Positions 1 to 8,306 of a DNA stretch of 64,000 bases are shown here, in pieces; the first letter of the stretch is position 1; every line of letters starts with the position of its first letter. The position numbers and the translations under genes are program-made. The notes under the pieces were generated by a model. That model had not been told where the DNA came from, made no database searches, and saw nothing but the letters and a program-made list of their open reading frames with translations. The stretch is taken from NCBI RefSeq assembly GCF_003003265.1, contig NZ_PVTL01000006.1:1-64000 (forward strand). Direction: 5' to 3'. Origin of the DNA: Glaciihabitans tibetensis (lineage in GTDB: Bacteria > Actinomycetota > Actinomycetes > Actinomycetales > Microbacteriaceae).

Positions 1-2
1 CA

Positions 3-62
3 CCCGCACCCGCCGGCATCGTCGGAATCAACCATCTCCCCGAAAAAACCGGCACCAACTAA
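3..62 (+). CDS. Possible 3' end of an upstream gene (partial)
   Basis: The frame starting at base 3 is open to a TAA at 60-62 and reads as a 19-residue C-terminus ending GTN. The rest lies outside the window, so no family can be named. It may equally be a chance open frame. Confidence 0.3.
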   Translation, partial: PAPAGIVGINHLPEKTGTN

Positions 63-99
63 CCCCACTGACTCCACACAGCTTGACAACGCCCGGTTC

Positions 100-206
100 C
101 GTCGCTTTTTCTCGTCTAGGCGCTCGTTTGCTGTCCGGTCGGTATCGGCAGAAGTCGATAGCTGCCCGCTGGGCAACTGGGCACGTCGACAACTGGCCTT
201 TCGGCG
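100..206 (+). repeat. Dispersed intergenic repeat, copy 1
   Basis: This stretch resembles the reverse complement of 46502-46587. Shared blocks in the same order are CGTCGCTTTTTCTC, then CGCTCG(A/T)TTGCTG(A/T)CCGGT, then CGTCGACAACTGGCC followed by TCGGCG. Copy 1 is about 20 bp longer in the middle. No transposase and no clear terminal inverted repeats are visible. The open frame over it (83-316) has no ribosome-binding site or recognisable family and is not called. Confidence 0.55.
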
Positions 207-236
207 GGCACCGTCTCGGTCAGCAGCACCGCGACC

Positions 237-290
237 GCCCGCCCGACCGACATCCACCCGCCGAGACATCCGCCCGCCCGACATCCACCG
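237..290. repeat. Degenerate 15-16 bp array downstream of the GNAT gene
   Basis: GACATCC recurs at 249, 265 and 280 within similar C-rich flanks. This gives three degenerate units 15-16 bp apart, just beyond the stop of the minus-strand acetyltransferase gene. It resembles the 3'-flank arrays seen elsewhere in this window. Nothing else is evident in 207-312. Confidence 0.45.
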
Positions 291-312
291 TCAAGGCACT
301 GAGCCGCACGAG

Positions 313-777
313 CTAGGCGAGCGTTTTCTCCATACAGACGCTGAGCTCGTCGTTGACGTACTGGCCGAACCGCGGGACGTGCCGGTAGCCGCGCTTCTCG
401 TAGAGCGCGATGGCCTCCGGCTGGAGGGCGCCGGTCTCGAGTCGAAGCTGCGCGATACCGGCGGCGGCCGCGTGCTCCTCGAGCGCCTGCAGGATCGTGC
501 CCGCCACCCCGTGGCCCCGGGCCGAGTCCGCCACGAACAGTCGCTTCAGCTCGGCGATGCCCGTACCGCTGCCGTGAAGCACGAGTGCGGCGATGCCGGC
601 GACCGTGGCATCCCGCCTCCCCACAAAAACGGAGACGTGGGGCGCTTCGAGTTCGGTGATGTCGAGCAGGTAGCAGCTGTCCGCGGGGTAGAGAGCGAAG
701 GCGTATTCGTCGCTGTGGCGGAGCAGCTCGAGCACGGCGGCCTGGCGGGGTGGTTCGATCGCAACGGTGATGGGCAT
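313..777 (-). CDS. GNAT family N-acetyltransferase
   Basis: A single GNAT domain of about 154 residues, predicted to transfer an acetyl group from acetyl-CoA to an unknown amine. The acetyl-CoA pyrophosphate loop is visible as ARGHGVAGTIL after a beta strand reading LKRLFV, and the C-terminal IALYEKRGYR motif is typical of motif B. The start chosen is the ATG at 777, which shares its A with the TGA of the upstream esterase gene (TGATG), so translation is probably coupled. A TTG one codon earlier is possible. The protein is cytosolic, with no signal peptide. Its substrate cannot be read from the sequence. Confidence 0.85.
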   Translation of the reverse strand: MPITVAIEPPRQAAVLELLRHSDEYAFALYPADSCYLLDITELEAPHVSVFVGRRDATVAGIAALVLHGSGTGIAELKRLFVADSARGHGVAGTILQALEEHAAAAGIAQLRLETGALQPEAIALYEKRGYRHVPRFGQYVNDELSVCMEKTLA

Positions 778-1817
778 CAAGGAACAATACCTACTGCCTC
801 GGTCGCCAACTCTTTTGCGAAGAACTCCGCGATGCGGTCGCGCATCTCCTCGTCCAGCATCGCGATCGAGTGCCGGGTGCCCTCGACGGTGACGAAGGTG
901 GTGTCGACTCCGGCGTCGCGCAGCTCCTCCACGAACGCCTCGGATTGTTCGACGGGGATTCGCTCGTCGATGGAGTGCCCGACGAAGAACGGCGGATCGC
1001 TGGAATCCACCTGATAGAGCGGCGATGCGGCGCGGGATGTCGGGCAGTTCACCAAGGTCTCGCAGCCGAGGTAGTCCAGCTCAAGTTGCTCGAACTCGGG
1101 AACCAGCCCGCCGAGCTCTCGCCCCTCTTCTGTGATGTCGGAGGGCCCGCTCAGTTCGGCGACCGCGGCGACCCGCGCGCCCGAGTCGAGCGCACCGGTG
1201 CCCGTGGTGCCGAGCAGCGCTGCCAGGTTTCCCCCGGCCGAGCCCCCGAAGGCGCCGATCAGCGTCGGGTCGATCGAGTACTGCTCGACCTGCTCGTCCT
1301 CGCGCAGCCACCGCACGGCCTCGCGCACATCCCGGATTTGCGCCGGATAGGTGGATGCCGGGGCGAGCCGGTAGTTCAGGGACACCGCCACGTACCCCTC
1401 CGACGCCAACCACTGGCAGACGCTTCGCCAGTTGACGTTCGACTTGTCGCCGTGCGCCCAGCTTCCGCCGTGGATCGAGACGATCGCCGCGCGCGGTTTG
1501 AGGGCGGATGCCACGGGCGGGGGTGACGCGGTCGGCGAACTGGTCGACGACGCTGTGTCGGAGTCGTCTTCCGGAAGGCACACGTCCAGCAGGAGGGGCA
1601 CGCCGTCGGCGGTTCCGTACTGCACGTCCTCGACCACGTCGATGGTGGGGTACTCCAGCAGAATCGGGGACAGCGTGCCCGTCGGCGATACGGTTTCCGA
1701 CTCGCTGCCGGTGAGCGCGCAGCCGCTCAGTACCAGCGCGGTAGCGAGGACCAGCACGGTAACGAGGCCGCTGGCACCGAGCGCTGGGCGGAGGCCGCGG
1801 CGGATTCTCGGGCGCAT
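777..1817 (-). CDS. Alpha/beta hydrolase (esterase/lipase) lipoprotein
   Basis: A 346-residue exported esterase-type hydrolase. An N-terminal hydrophobic segment ends in a lipobox (LSGC, Cys33), so it should be anchored to the outer face of the membrane. A Ser/Thr-rich linker (about 35-105) follows. The HSL/BD-FAE-like fold shows the oxyanion-hole HGGSW at 116-120 and the nucleophile in GGSAGG (Ser193). The likely acid is Asp284 in SIDERIP and the likely base is His316 in GTRHS. It overlaps the GNAT gene by one base and probably forms an operon with it. The substrate is unknown; a short-chain ester or acyl-peptide is typical for this family. Confidence 0.88.
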   Translation of the reverse strand: MRPRIRRGLRPALGASGLVTVLVLATALVLSGCALTGSESETVSPTGTLSPILLEYPTIDVVEDVQYGTADGVPLLLDVCLPEDDSDTASSTSSPTASPPPVASALKPRAAIVSIHGGSWAHGDKSNVNWRSVCQWLASEGYVAVSLNYRLAPASTYPAQIRDVREAVRWLREDEQVEQYSIDPTLIGAFGGSAGGNLAALLGTTGTGALDSGARVAAVAELSGPSDITEEGRELGGLVPEFEQLELDYLGCETLVNCPTSRAASPLYQVDSSDPPFFVGHSIDERIPVEQSEAFVEELRDAGVDTTFVTVEGTRHSIAMLDEEMRDRIAEFFAKELATEAVGIVP

Positions 1818-2064
1818 GTTTCCCTGGGGTATGTCTCGCGTTTTAACACGCTATGGAGTAACGTTGGCAAGTCGGCTCAAGACAGCGCGAGATCTCGCGT
1901 GTGGGTTTGTAAGTCTTAGGGGCCGGATTGCCAGCTACTCCGCTGGCATGATCACACGATTGTATGTGACGGTCCCGGTCAAAGATTGCCCGGGTTCAGT
2001 AGTGCGCAGCGCATTGGTAGCTGCATCGCATTCTCATGCACTGATTTATAACCCGGAAAGAACT
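1818..2064 (+). promoter_or_regulatory. Long leader of the DEAD-box helicase gene
   Basis: About 247 bp separate the divergent esterase and helicase genes. The region contains a perfect 7-bp hairpin (TGCCAGC at 1929-1935 pairing with GCTGGCA at 1942-1948, 6-nt loop) and AT-richer DNA just before the start. GGAAAG at 2055-2060 is a plausible ribosome-binding site. Long structured leaders are common for cold-induced RNA helicase genes, but cold control here is inference. No convincing sigma-A promoter could be fixed. Confidence 0.4.
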
Positions 2065-4284
2065 ATGTCTGAATACAACAAATCTGCTCCCAAGCGCGAC
2101 GGTGGATACTCCGCCTCGAAGGGTGCAGGCAAGACTCCCGGTTACCGCGGTAACCGTCCCACCGAGGGCGGCGCCGGTGCAGGCAAGCAGCGCTGGACCT
2201 CCTCCGATCGCAGCGCGGCTCCGGCCGGCGACCGCAAGCCGTTCCGCGGCCGCGACGCTGATGGTGGCCGTCCGGCAACCAACGACCGTCGCCCCAACTG
2301 GGAGCCCCGCGAAAAGCCGGCTTACGCTCCCCGCGGTGAGCGTCCCTCCTACGGCAACACGGACCGTCCTGCCCGTGGCAACAGCGAGCGTCCCTCCTAC
2401 GGTGACCGCCCGCAGCGCAGCAACACGGATCGCCCCTCCTACGGCGACCGTCCGGCCCGCTCGAACTCGGACCGTCCCTCGTACGGCGACCGCCCGGCCC
2501 GTGGCAACTCGGACCGTCCCTCCTATGGTGACCGTCCGGCCCGTGGCAACAGCGAGCGTCCCTCGTACGGTGACCGTCCGGCCCGCAGCAACTCGGACCG
2601 TCCTTCGTACGGCGACCGCCCCGCCCGCAGCACCTCCGACCGTCCCGCCTACGGCGACCGCCCCGCCCGCAGCACCTCCGACCGTCCCGCCTACGGCGAC
2701 CGCCCCGCCCGCACCGAGCGTCCTTCCTACGGTGACCGTCCCGCGACGAGCGACCGCAACGAGCGCACCTCCGCCTACGGCGACCGTGACCGCGACCGCA
2801 GCGACCGCAATGCCCGCACCGAGCGCCCCTCGTACGACCGCCCGGCCCGCACCGAGCGCCCGTCGTACGGCGACCGCCCCGCGACGAGCGACCGCAACGA
2901 GCGCACCTCCTACTCCGACCGCAACGACCGCGGCGCCCGCACCGAGCGTCCTTCGTACGGTGACCGTCCGGCCCGCCGCGACTTCAGCGAGCGTCCCGAG
3001 CGTCGCACCAGCGACTTCTACCCGAACCGCGACGCCGGCACCAAGTCCTTCGCACCGCAGGACGACGTTGTGCTCGAGCGCCTCGAGGCCGACGCCATCC
3101 AGGCAGTCGACGTTGAGGGTGTCACCTTCGGTGACCTCGGCCTCGGCGCCAACATCGTCCGCCAGCTGAACGAGATGGGCGCCCCGAGCCCCTTCCCGAT
3201 CCAGGCTGCGACCATCCCCGACGTTCTCGCCGGCAAGGATGTGCTCGGCCGCGGCAAGACCGGCTCCGGCAAGACCATCGCCTTCGGTGCGCCTCTCGTT
3301 GAGCGCCTGATGGAGAACAACGGTGGCAAGGACCGTCAGATCGGCCGCAAGCCCCGCGCGCTGATCCTCGCCCCCACCCGCGAGCTCGCTCTGCAGATCG
3401 ACCGCACCGTGCAGCCGATCGCCCGCAGCGTTGGACTCTTCACCACCCAGATCTACGGCGGAGTTCCCCAGTACAAGCAGGTCAGCGCGCTCCAGCGCGG
3501 CGTCGACATCATCGTCGGTACCCCCGGCCGCATCGAAGACCTCATCGCCCAGGGCAAGCTCGACCTCAGCCAGGTCGTCGTGACCGTCCTCGACGAGGCC
3601 GACCACATGTGCGACCTCGGGTTCCTCGAGCCCGTCCAGCGCATCCTGAACGAGACCAAGGCCGACAGCCAGCGCCTCCTGTTCTCCGCGACCCTCGACA
3701 AGGGTGTCGCCACCCTCGTCAAGCAGTTCCTCAAGAACCCCGCGGTGCACGAGGTTGCCGGTGAAGACCAGGCCTCCTCGACGATCGACCACCGTGTGCT
3801 CCTCATCGAGCAGCGCGACAAGACCCGCATCATCGAGGAGCTCGCCTCCGGCACCAACGGCAAGACCCTGGTCTTCGCCCGCACCCGTGCCTTCGCCGAG
3901 CAGCTCGCCGAGCAGCTGGAAGACGCCGGCATCGGCGCAACCAGCCTCCACGGTGACCTCAACCAGTCGCGCCGTACCCGTAACCTGCAGCTGCTCACCA
4001 GTGGCCGCGTCAGTGTGATGGTTGCGACGGATGTTGCGGCACGCGGCATCCACGTAGATGACATCACCCTCGTGATCCAGGCAGATGCACCCGACGAGTA
4101 CAAGACCTACCTGCACCGCTCGGGCCGTACGGGCCGCGCCGGCAAGCAGGGCACGGTCGTGACTCTCGTCAGCAAGGCGCGTCGCCGTCGCATGGACGAG
4201 CTCCTGCAGCGCGCCGAGATCAAGGCCACGGTGTCCAACGCGGCCCCCGGCGACAACCTGATCCGCGACCTCGCCGCCCTGTAA
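2065..4284 (+). CDS. DEAD-box ATP-dependent RNA helicase with repetitive N-terminal arm
   Basis: A 739-residue cytosolic RNA helicase that remodels RNA structure. The core, from about residue 355 to the end, carries all the expected motifs: GKTGSGKT (near 398), APTRELA, TPGR, DEAD (near 510), SAT, the strand-exchange region LHGDLNQ, ATDVAARG and HRSGRTGRAG. The first 330 residues are low complexity. They contain about a dozen copies of a 13-14 residue unit, roughly RPSYGDRPARSNSD, rich in Arg, Asp, Tyr and Ser. The frame is open far upstream, but ATG at 2065 is preceded by GGAAAG and begins the Microbacteriaceae-like MSEYNKSAPK. The arm probably binds RNA nonspecifically. A terminator follows directly. 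Confidence 0.93.
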   Translation: MSEYNKSAPKRDGGYSASKGAGKTPGYRGNRPTEGGAGAGKQRWTSSDRSAAPAGDRKPFRGRDADGGRPATNDRRPNWEPREKPAYAPRGERPSYGNTDRPARGNSERPSYGDRPQRSNTDRPSYGDRPARSNSDRPSYGDRPARGNSDRPSYGDRPARGNSERPSYGDRPARSNSDRPSYGDRPARSTSDRPAYGDRPARSTSDRPAYGDRPARTERPSYGDRPATSDRNERTSAYGDRDRDRSDRNARTERPSYDRPARTERPSYGDRPATSDRNERTSYSDRNDRGARTERPSYGDRPARRDFSERPERRTSDFYPNRDAGTKSFAPQDDVVLERLEADAIQAVDVEGVTFGDLGLGANIVRQLNEMGAPSPFPIQAATIPDVLAGKDVLGRGKTGSGKTIAFGAPLVERLMENNGGKDRQIGRKPRALILAPTRELALQIDRTVQPIARSVGLFTTQIYGGVPQYKQVSALQRGVDIIVGTPGRIEDLIAQGKLDLSQVVVTVLDEADHMCDLGFLEPVQRILNETKADSQRLLFSATLDKGVATLVKQFLKNPAVHEVAGEDQASSTIDHRVLLIEQRDKTRIIEELASGTNGKTLVFARTRAFAEQLAEQLEDAGIGATSLHGDLNQSRRTRNLQLLTSGRVSVMVATDVAARGIHVDDITLVIQADAPDEYKTYLHRSGRTGRAGKQGTVVTLVSKARRRRMDELLQRAEIKATVSNAAPGDNLIRDLAAL
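2329..3010 (+). repeat. In-frame 39-42 bp repeats encoding the helicase arm
   Basis: Units built on CGTCCCTCSTACGGYGACCG are repeated about twelve times in frame, encoding RPSYGDRPAR plus a variable four-residue tail. Synonymous differences between units show that they are not all recent copies. The last third becomes irregular, with TSDRNERTS and RTERPSYGDR. Confidence 0.85.
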
Positions 4285-4320
4285 CACCTGCACCAGCTGT
4301 GCACGGCAACACCCGCTTCA

Positions 4321-4358
4321 CCGAACGGCGCTCGCCCCCTGGGGTTGGCGCCGTTCGG
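4321..4358 (+). terminator. Hairpin terminator of the helicase gene
   Basis: A perfect 11-bp inverted repeat, CCGAACGGCGC (4321-4331) with GCGCCGTTCGG (4348-4358), lies 36 bp after the helicase stop. No long T-run follows, which is common for actinobacterial terminators. Confidence 0.7.
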
Positions 4359-4416
4359 CGTTAACCCCGGGGTCCGCAGTTTGGCGATGCTGGCCCGATG
4401 GCTGCACGATGGGGGA

Positions 4417-4842
4417 ATGCTGATCCGCGCCTTTGACCCCGCCGATACCGAACCCGTTGTGCAGCTCTGGCACGATTGCGGGCTGGTGCGTCCGTGGAAT
4501 GACCCGCGCCGAGACATCCACCGTAAATTATCCGAACAACCGGAACTGTTCCTGGTTGGTGAGGTGGATGCCACGGTTGTAGCCACGGCGATGGTCGGTT
4601 TCGACGGCCACCGTGGCTGGGTGTACTACCTGGCGGTCGCGCCGGGACACCAGGGTGCGGGCTGCGGCCGCGCGCTGATGGACCACGCCGAGACGCTGCT
4701 CCTGGAGCGGGGGTGCCCCAAAGTGAACCTTCAGGTGCGGGCCGGCAATGAACCCGTGATGGCGTTTTACCGCAGTCTTGGGTACGTCGAGGACCAGGCC
4801 GTCAGCATGGGTAAGCGGTTGATTCCCGACCTGTTGCCGTAA
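4417..4842 (+). CDS. ypeA: YpeA-type GNAT acetyltransferase
   Basis: A 141-residue acetyltransferase that matches the YpeA family along its whole length. The N-terminus is MLIRAFDPADTEPVV, followed by LVRPWNDPRRDI, the glycine-rich FDGHRGWVYYLAVAP, HQGAGCGRALM for acetyl-CoA binding, RGCPKVNLQVR, and the end MGKRLIPD. ATG 4417 is chosen because family homology starts there. The earlier in-frame ATG at 4345 lies inside the preceding terminator stem. A GATGGGGG stretch just upstream can act as ribosome-binding site. The biological substrate of YpeA proteins is not established. Confidence 0.88.
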   Translation: MLIRAFDPADTEPVVQLWHDCGLVRPWNDPRRDIHRKLSEQPELFLVGEVDATVVATAMVGFDGHRGWVYYLAVAPGHQGAGCGRALMDHAETLLLERGCPKVNLQVRAGNEPVMAFYRSLGYVEDQAVSMGKRLIPDLLP

Positions 4843-4906
4843 GCCGGCGTCATGCAGGAATATATGAGGGCACGTAGCGTTCTAGGCTGAGGCTGAACGG
4901 GTGATC

Positions 4907-4926
4907 CCGGGCCTGGTCTGGCCCGG
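4907..4926 (+). terminator. Hairpin between ypeA and cysK
   Basis: CCGGGCC (4907-4913) pairs with GGCCCGG (4920-4926) around a 6-nt loop. It could end the ypeA transcript or sit in the cysK leader. There is no T-run, so the role is undecided. Confidence 0.4.
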
Positions 4927-4987
4927 CATCCTTGTGCACGACCCAACTTAACTTTTGTGACCCGACGACGACGAAGGTGTTCCTCTC

Positions 4988-5923
4988 ATGGCACGTATCT
5001 ATAACGACATCACGGAAATCTTTGGCCACACCCCGCTGGTGCGACTCAACTCAGTGGCCGACGGCCTCGGCGCGACGGTGCTCGCGAAGCTGGAGTTCTA
5101 CAACCCGTCCGCCAGCGTCAAGGACCGTCTCGGTGTCGCGATTGTGGACGCCGCCGAGAAGTCGGGCGAGCTGAAGCCCGGCGGCACCATCGTCGAGGGA
5201 ACCAGCGGCAACACCGGGATCGCACTCGCCATGGTGGGCGCGGCCCGCGGCTACAAGGTCATCCTCACGATGCCCGAGACCATGAGCCGCGAGCGCAAGG
5301 TGCTGCTGCGCGCCTACGGCGCGGAGCTGGTGTTGACCCCGGGGGCCGCCGGAATGCGCGGCGCCGTCGAGGCTGCCGCAGAGATCGTGGCCAACACGCC
5401 GGGGGCAGTCCTGGCGAAGCAGTTCGCCAACGAGGCGAACCCGGCAATCCACCGCGCGACCACCGGGCCCGAAATCTGGGAAGACACCGACGGCGCCGTC
5501 GACATCTTCGTCTCGGGCATCGGCACCGGCGGCACCATCACGGGCGCAGGAAAGTACCTCAAGGAACAGAAGCCCTCGCTCGAGGTTGTCGCCGTCGAGC
5601 CCGCCGAGTCCCCGATCCTCAACGGCGGCGCTCCCGGCCCACATAAGATCCAGGGCATCGGCGCCAACTTCGTGCCCGAGGTTCTCGACCGTGAGGTCTA
5701 CAACGAGGTCATCGACGTCAACATCACCCAGTCGGTGGAGATGGCTCGTCGTCTCGCAGCTGAAGAGGGAATCCTTGCGGGCATCTCGTCGGGCGCCACG
5801 GTTACCGCCGCGCTCGAGCTTGCCGCGCGTCCCGAGAACGCCGGCAAGACGATCGTGGTGATCGTTGCGAGCTTCGGCGAGCGGTACCTCAGCACGGTTC
5901 TCTACGAAGACCTGGCGGAGTAG
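4988..5923 (+). CDS. cysK: Cysteine synthase (O-acetylserine sulfhydrylase)
   Basis: A 311-residue PLP enzyme that makes L-cysteine from O-acetyl-L-serine and sulfide. The PLP lysine is Lys45 in NPSASVKDR. The substrate loop is GTSGNTG (71-77), the phosphate-binding loop is [10 protein letters not shown], and the C-terminal SSGA is present. Length is normal for CysK. The C-terminus lacks any fused domain, unlike cystathionine beta-synthase. It is followed 39 bp later by cysE, whose product supplies O-acetylserine and normally binds CysK through its C-terminal Ile. The ATG start has only a weak Shine-Dalgarno sequence. Confidence 0.96.
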   Translation: MARIYNDITEIFGHTPLVRLNSVADGLGATVLAKLEFYNPSASVKDRLGVAIVDAAEKSGELKPGGTIVEGTSGNTGIALAMVGAARGYKVILTMPETMSRERKVLLRAYGAELVLTPGAAGMRGAVEAAAEIVANTPGAVLAKQFANEANPAIHRATTGPEIWEDTDGAVDIFVSGIGTGGTITGAGKYLKEQKPSLEVVAVEPAESPILNGGAPGPHKIQGIGANFVPEVLDREVYNEVIDVNITQSVEMARRLAAEEGILAGISSGATVTAALELAARPENAGKTIVVIVASFGERYLSTVLYEDLAE

Positions 5924-5962
5924 AAGAGCTGCGGACGAAGAGAGCTGGCGGACTAACTGACG
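5906..5962 (+). repeat. Degenerate reiteration of the cysK 3' end
   Basis: After GAAGACCTGGCGGAGTA, which carries the cysK stop, come GAAGAGCTGCGGAC and then GAAGAGAGCTGGCGGACTAA. These read as two degenerate copies of the cysK end filling the gap to cysE, the second again containing a stop. Confidence 0.5.
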
Positions 5963-6541
5963 ATGGCGTTTTTCTCCCGCGCCCGGGAAGACATCGCGAA
6001 CGCGCGCAGGAGAGATCCGGCGGCGCGGTCACGCGCGGAAGTAGTGCTTGCCTATTCCGGGCTGCACGCGATCTGGGGCTATAGGCTCACCCATCGCCTG
6101 TGGGCCCGCCGCGCATACCTGCCCGCGCGTGTGCTTTCGCAACTCATCCGTTTTCTCACCGGGGTGGAGATCCACCCGGCAGCGACTATCGGGCGACGCT
6201 TTTTCATCGACCACGGAATGGGCGTGGTGATCGGCGAGACCGCGGTTATCGGCGATGATGTGATGTTGTATCACTCGGTCACCCTCGGCGGCCGCACGAT
6301 GCTGCACGAAAAGCGCCACCCCACGTTGGGTGATGGTGTTGTGGTGGGCGCCGGCGCCAAGATCATCGGGCCGGTCTCGATCGGTGCGCACTCGGTCGTC
6401 GGCGCGAACGCCGTCGTAGTTCGCGACGCGCCAGCGTACTCGCGCCTGGTCGGGGTTCCTGCTGTGGCAACCCCCCGGTCGCCCGGGTCGCCGGCGCCGG
6501 ACACCGCATTTTTTGCTGACCCGGCGATGTACAACATCTGA
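5963..6541 (+). CDS. cysE: Serine O-acetyltransferase
   Basis: A 192-residue left-handed beta-helix enzyme that acetylates serine, the first step of cysteine synthesis. A helical N-terminus (1-70) precedes hexapeptide repeats. Recognisable elements are [27 protein letters not shown] with the catalytic His/Asp pair, LYHSVTLGG and [16 protein letters not shown]. The last residue is Ile (AMYNI), as needed for docking into the CysK active site. This short form is typical of actinobacteria. It lies directly behind cysK and is probably co-transcribed with it. Confidence 0.95.
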   Translation: MAFFSRAREDIANARRRDPAARSRAEVVLAYSGLHAIWGYRLTHRLWARRAYLPARVLSQLIRFLTGVEIHPAATIGRRFFIDHGMGVVIGETAVIGDDVMLYHSVTLGGRTMLHEKRHPTLGDGVVVGAGAKIIGPVSIGAHSVVGANAVVVRDAPAYSRLVGVPAVATPRSPGSPAPDTAFFADPAMYNI

Positions 6542-6564
6542 GCCCGGCCGCGGCCTCAGCCGGG

Positions 6565-7464
6565 TTATGCCAGGGCGAACATGGCGCCCGCGGCCACCGC
6601 GAGCACCAGGCCGACGTACTGCACCACCGCGATGCGTTCCTTCAGTACCACCGCGGCGAGGATGATCGTCCCTGCCGGGTAAAGCGCCGTGAGCACCGAC
6701 ATCACGGACAGTTCGCCGATGCGGAGCCCCCACAACAGTCCCGCGTTGGCGACCGCATCAACGATTCCGCAGGCGATCGCAAACTGAAGCCCGGGTCGCC
6801 AGCCGCGGCCGTCCGACACATACTCGTCGACATAGGGGTCACCGCCCGCCCGCCCGCCACGACGGCGTCGCGCCCAGAGGAACAGGACGCCCACCGTCGC
6901 GAACATCAGCGCGGAGTTCACGGCGCGGTTGACGATCAGCGGCACGATCCCGGAGTCGGCCGGCGTCAGATCGATGATGACCAGAAACAGCCCGATCATC
7001 GTCCCGGAGCCGATCGCCATCAGGATCCCGCGAAGCGTTGGCCGCACGGCGTTTTTCTCACGCACAAACCCGACCAGAACCACCGCGACGAGGGCACAGC
7101 CGATTGCGACATACCCGAGCGAACCAAGCTGCTCGCCCTGCGCCAACCCGACGGTAAGCGGAACAATGGCGGAGACCAGCGCCGTCAGCGGCGAGAGGAT
7201 GCTCATCGGTCCTACGGCGAGGCATGCGTAGAGCAGTGAGATCGCTAGCGCTCCCGACATCCCGGACAAAGCCCCAAGCACGATCGTCTCGGGTGACCAC
7301 GCACCACCGATGACCGGATACGCGAGAAGCAGCACGACCAGTCCGGCGGCTCCGGCGACCGCCGTCACCCGGATCGGGCTGATGCGTTTGGACCCGAGAC
7401 CCCCGAGAAAGTCCGCTGCGCCAAAGATCAGGGCGCTCACGATTCCTACCGCGACGGGGAACAT
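6565..7464 (-). CDS. EamA/DMT-family membrane transporter
   Basis: A 299-residue integral membrane protein with about ten hydrophobic segments arranged as two similar five-helix halves, the hallmark of drug/metabolite transporters. An Arg-rich cytosolic loop (RARRRRGGRAGG, near 195-215) separates the halves. The second half ends with the typical ALYPAGTIILAAVVLKERI signature. It runs convergent with cysE. The substrate cannot be deduced; members export amino acids, metabolites or drugs. Confidence 0.85.
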   Translation of the reverse strand: MFPVAVGIVSALIFGAADFLGGLGSKRISPIRVTAVAGAAGLVVLLLAYPVIGGAWSPETIVLGALSGMSGALAISLLYACLAVGPMSILSPLTALVSAIVPLTVGLAQGEQLGSLGYVAIGCALVAVVLVGFVREKNAVRPTLRGILMAIGSGTMIGLFLVIIDLTPADSGIVPLIVNRAVNSALMFATVGVLFLWARRRRGGRAGGDPYVDEYVSDGRGWRPGLQFAIACGIVDAVANAGLLWGLRIGELSVMSVLTALYPAGTIILAAVVLKERIAVVQYVGLVLAVAAGAMFALA

Positions 7465-7511
7465 GCACTACCTCTTCCGGATACCTCGCCCAACGGTACC
7501 GGTCACCGGGC

Positions 7512-8231
7512 TCAGAGCACGCACGGACCTCCCGCGTCGCTGGCCGCAATCGCGGAGGCGGGGCTATCAACAGAAACGACGCGCATCCACACCACGGTGT
7601 CCACGGCCGATCCCCAGTACCCGGCCAGTTCGGGATGTTCCGACTCTCTGGCCACCTCGAACAGCAGGCGCCCGTTCACTCCGTCGAGCGCGAAGACATC
7701 GCTAAGTACGCCCTCGGCAATCTCGTCGAACCTCGCGTAGGTAGCGGTGAGTTGCTCCCGGGAATCGCCCGCGCGGATGCCCTCGATGGTGCGGATGTCT
7801 GGACTCCACACATTGATTTCGCGCACGGGTCCGTCGCGCAGCCCGTCGGCCGTGAGCAGATAGAACGGTGGCCGTTCGCCGAGCGCAGGCGACATGGCAT
7901 CCGGGCCGGTGGGTAGCCACGCCCCGGAGAACGGATCGCCCTCAACCGCCCCCGTCGCATCTCCCACACAGTAAGTGGCGTCCCAGCTGACGATCGGCGC
8001 GGCGCTGGGCGGCGGAACGGGCGATCCTATCGCCAGAGGGCCGAGGCCCTCGGGCGTGACCGTGAGTGACGTCACCGGAGGGATCGGAGCCGGAGCCGTC
8101 GGTGAAGCGGGGGAGTGCACGCCGCCCGGATCGAGCGGTGAGGTGTCAATCCGCTCGAGCAGGGAACACCCCGAGAGGCAAAGAATGACAATGGCGACGA
8201 GCCCCACGGGTCCGCGCGCGATGGAGGACAT
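7512..8231 (-). CDS. Lipoprotein of unknown function, paralogue 1
   Basis: About 239 residues with a lipoprotein signal peptide ending in CLSGC. The mature part opens with a Pro/Thr-rich spacer. A globular domain then shows LTVTPEGLGPLAIGSPV, an unpaired-looking TYCVG, GDSREQL and NGRLLFEVA, ending near a Cys (GGPCVL). The neighbouring gene (8307-9098) encodes the same arrangement, so the two arose by duplication. The start is ATG 8231; an in-frame upstream ATG at 8276 would give an implausible presequence. I do not recognise the family. An extracytoplasmic, membrane-anchored protein is all that can be said. Confidence 0.72.
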   Translation of the reverse strand: MSSIARGPVGLVAIVILCLSGCSLLERIDTSPLDPGGVHSPASPTAPAPIPPVTSLTVTPEGLGPLAIGSPVPPPSAAPIVSWDATYCVGDATGAVEGDPFSGAWLPTGPDAMSPALGERPPFYLLTADGLRDGPVREINVWSPDIRTIEGIRAGDSREQLTATYARFDEIAEGVLSDVFALDGVNGRLLFEVARESEHPELAGYWGSAVDTVVWMRVVSVDSPASAIAASDAGGPCVL

Positions 8232-8306
8232 ACGAGCCAGTATGAATCTCTGATGCGGGATGCAACAGCGGTACACATCTCGTTCGCATCACGGTACGCG
8301 CCTCCG

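Noticed and set aside
83-316. A 77-codon plus-strand ORF
   Set aside because: It overlaps the dispersed repeat and the end of the GNAT gene, has no ribosome-binding site and no family.
1996-4293. A 765-codon open frame antisense to the helicase gene
   Set aside because: It mirrors the codon bias of the real gene, is Gly/Ala/Val-rich and has no domain. The plus strand encodes all DEAD-box motifs.
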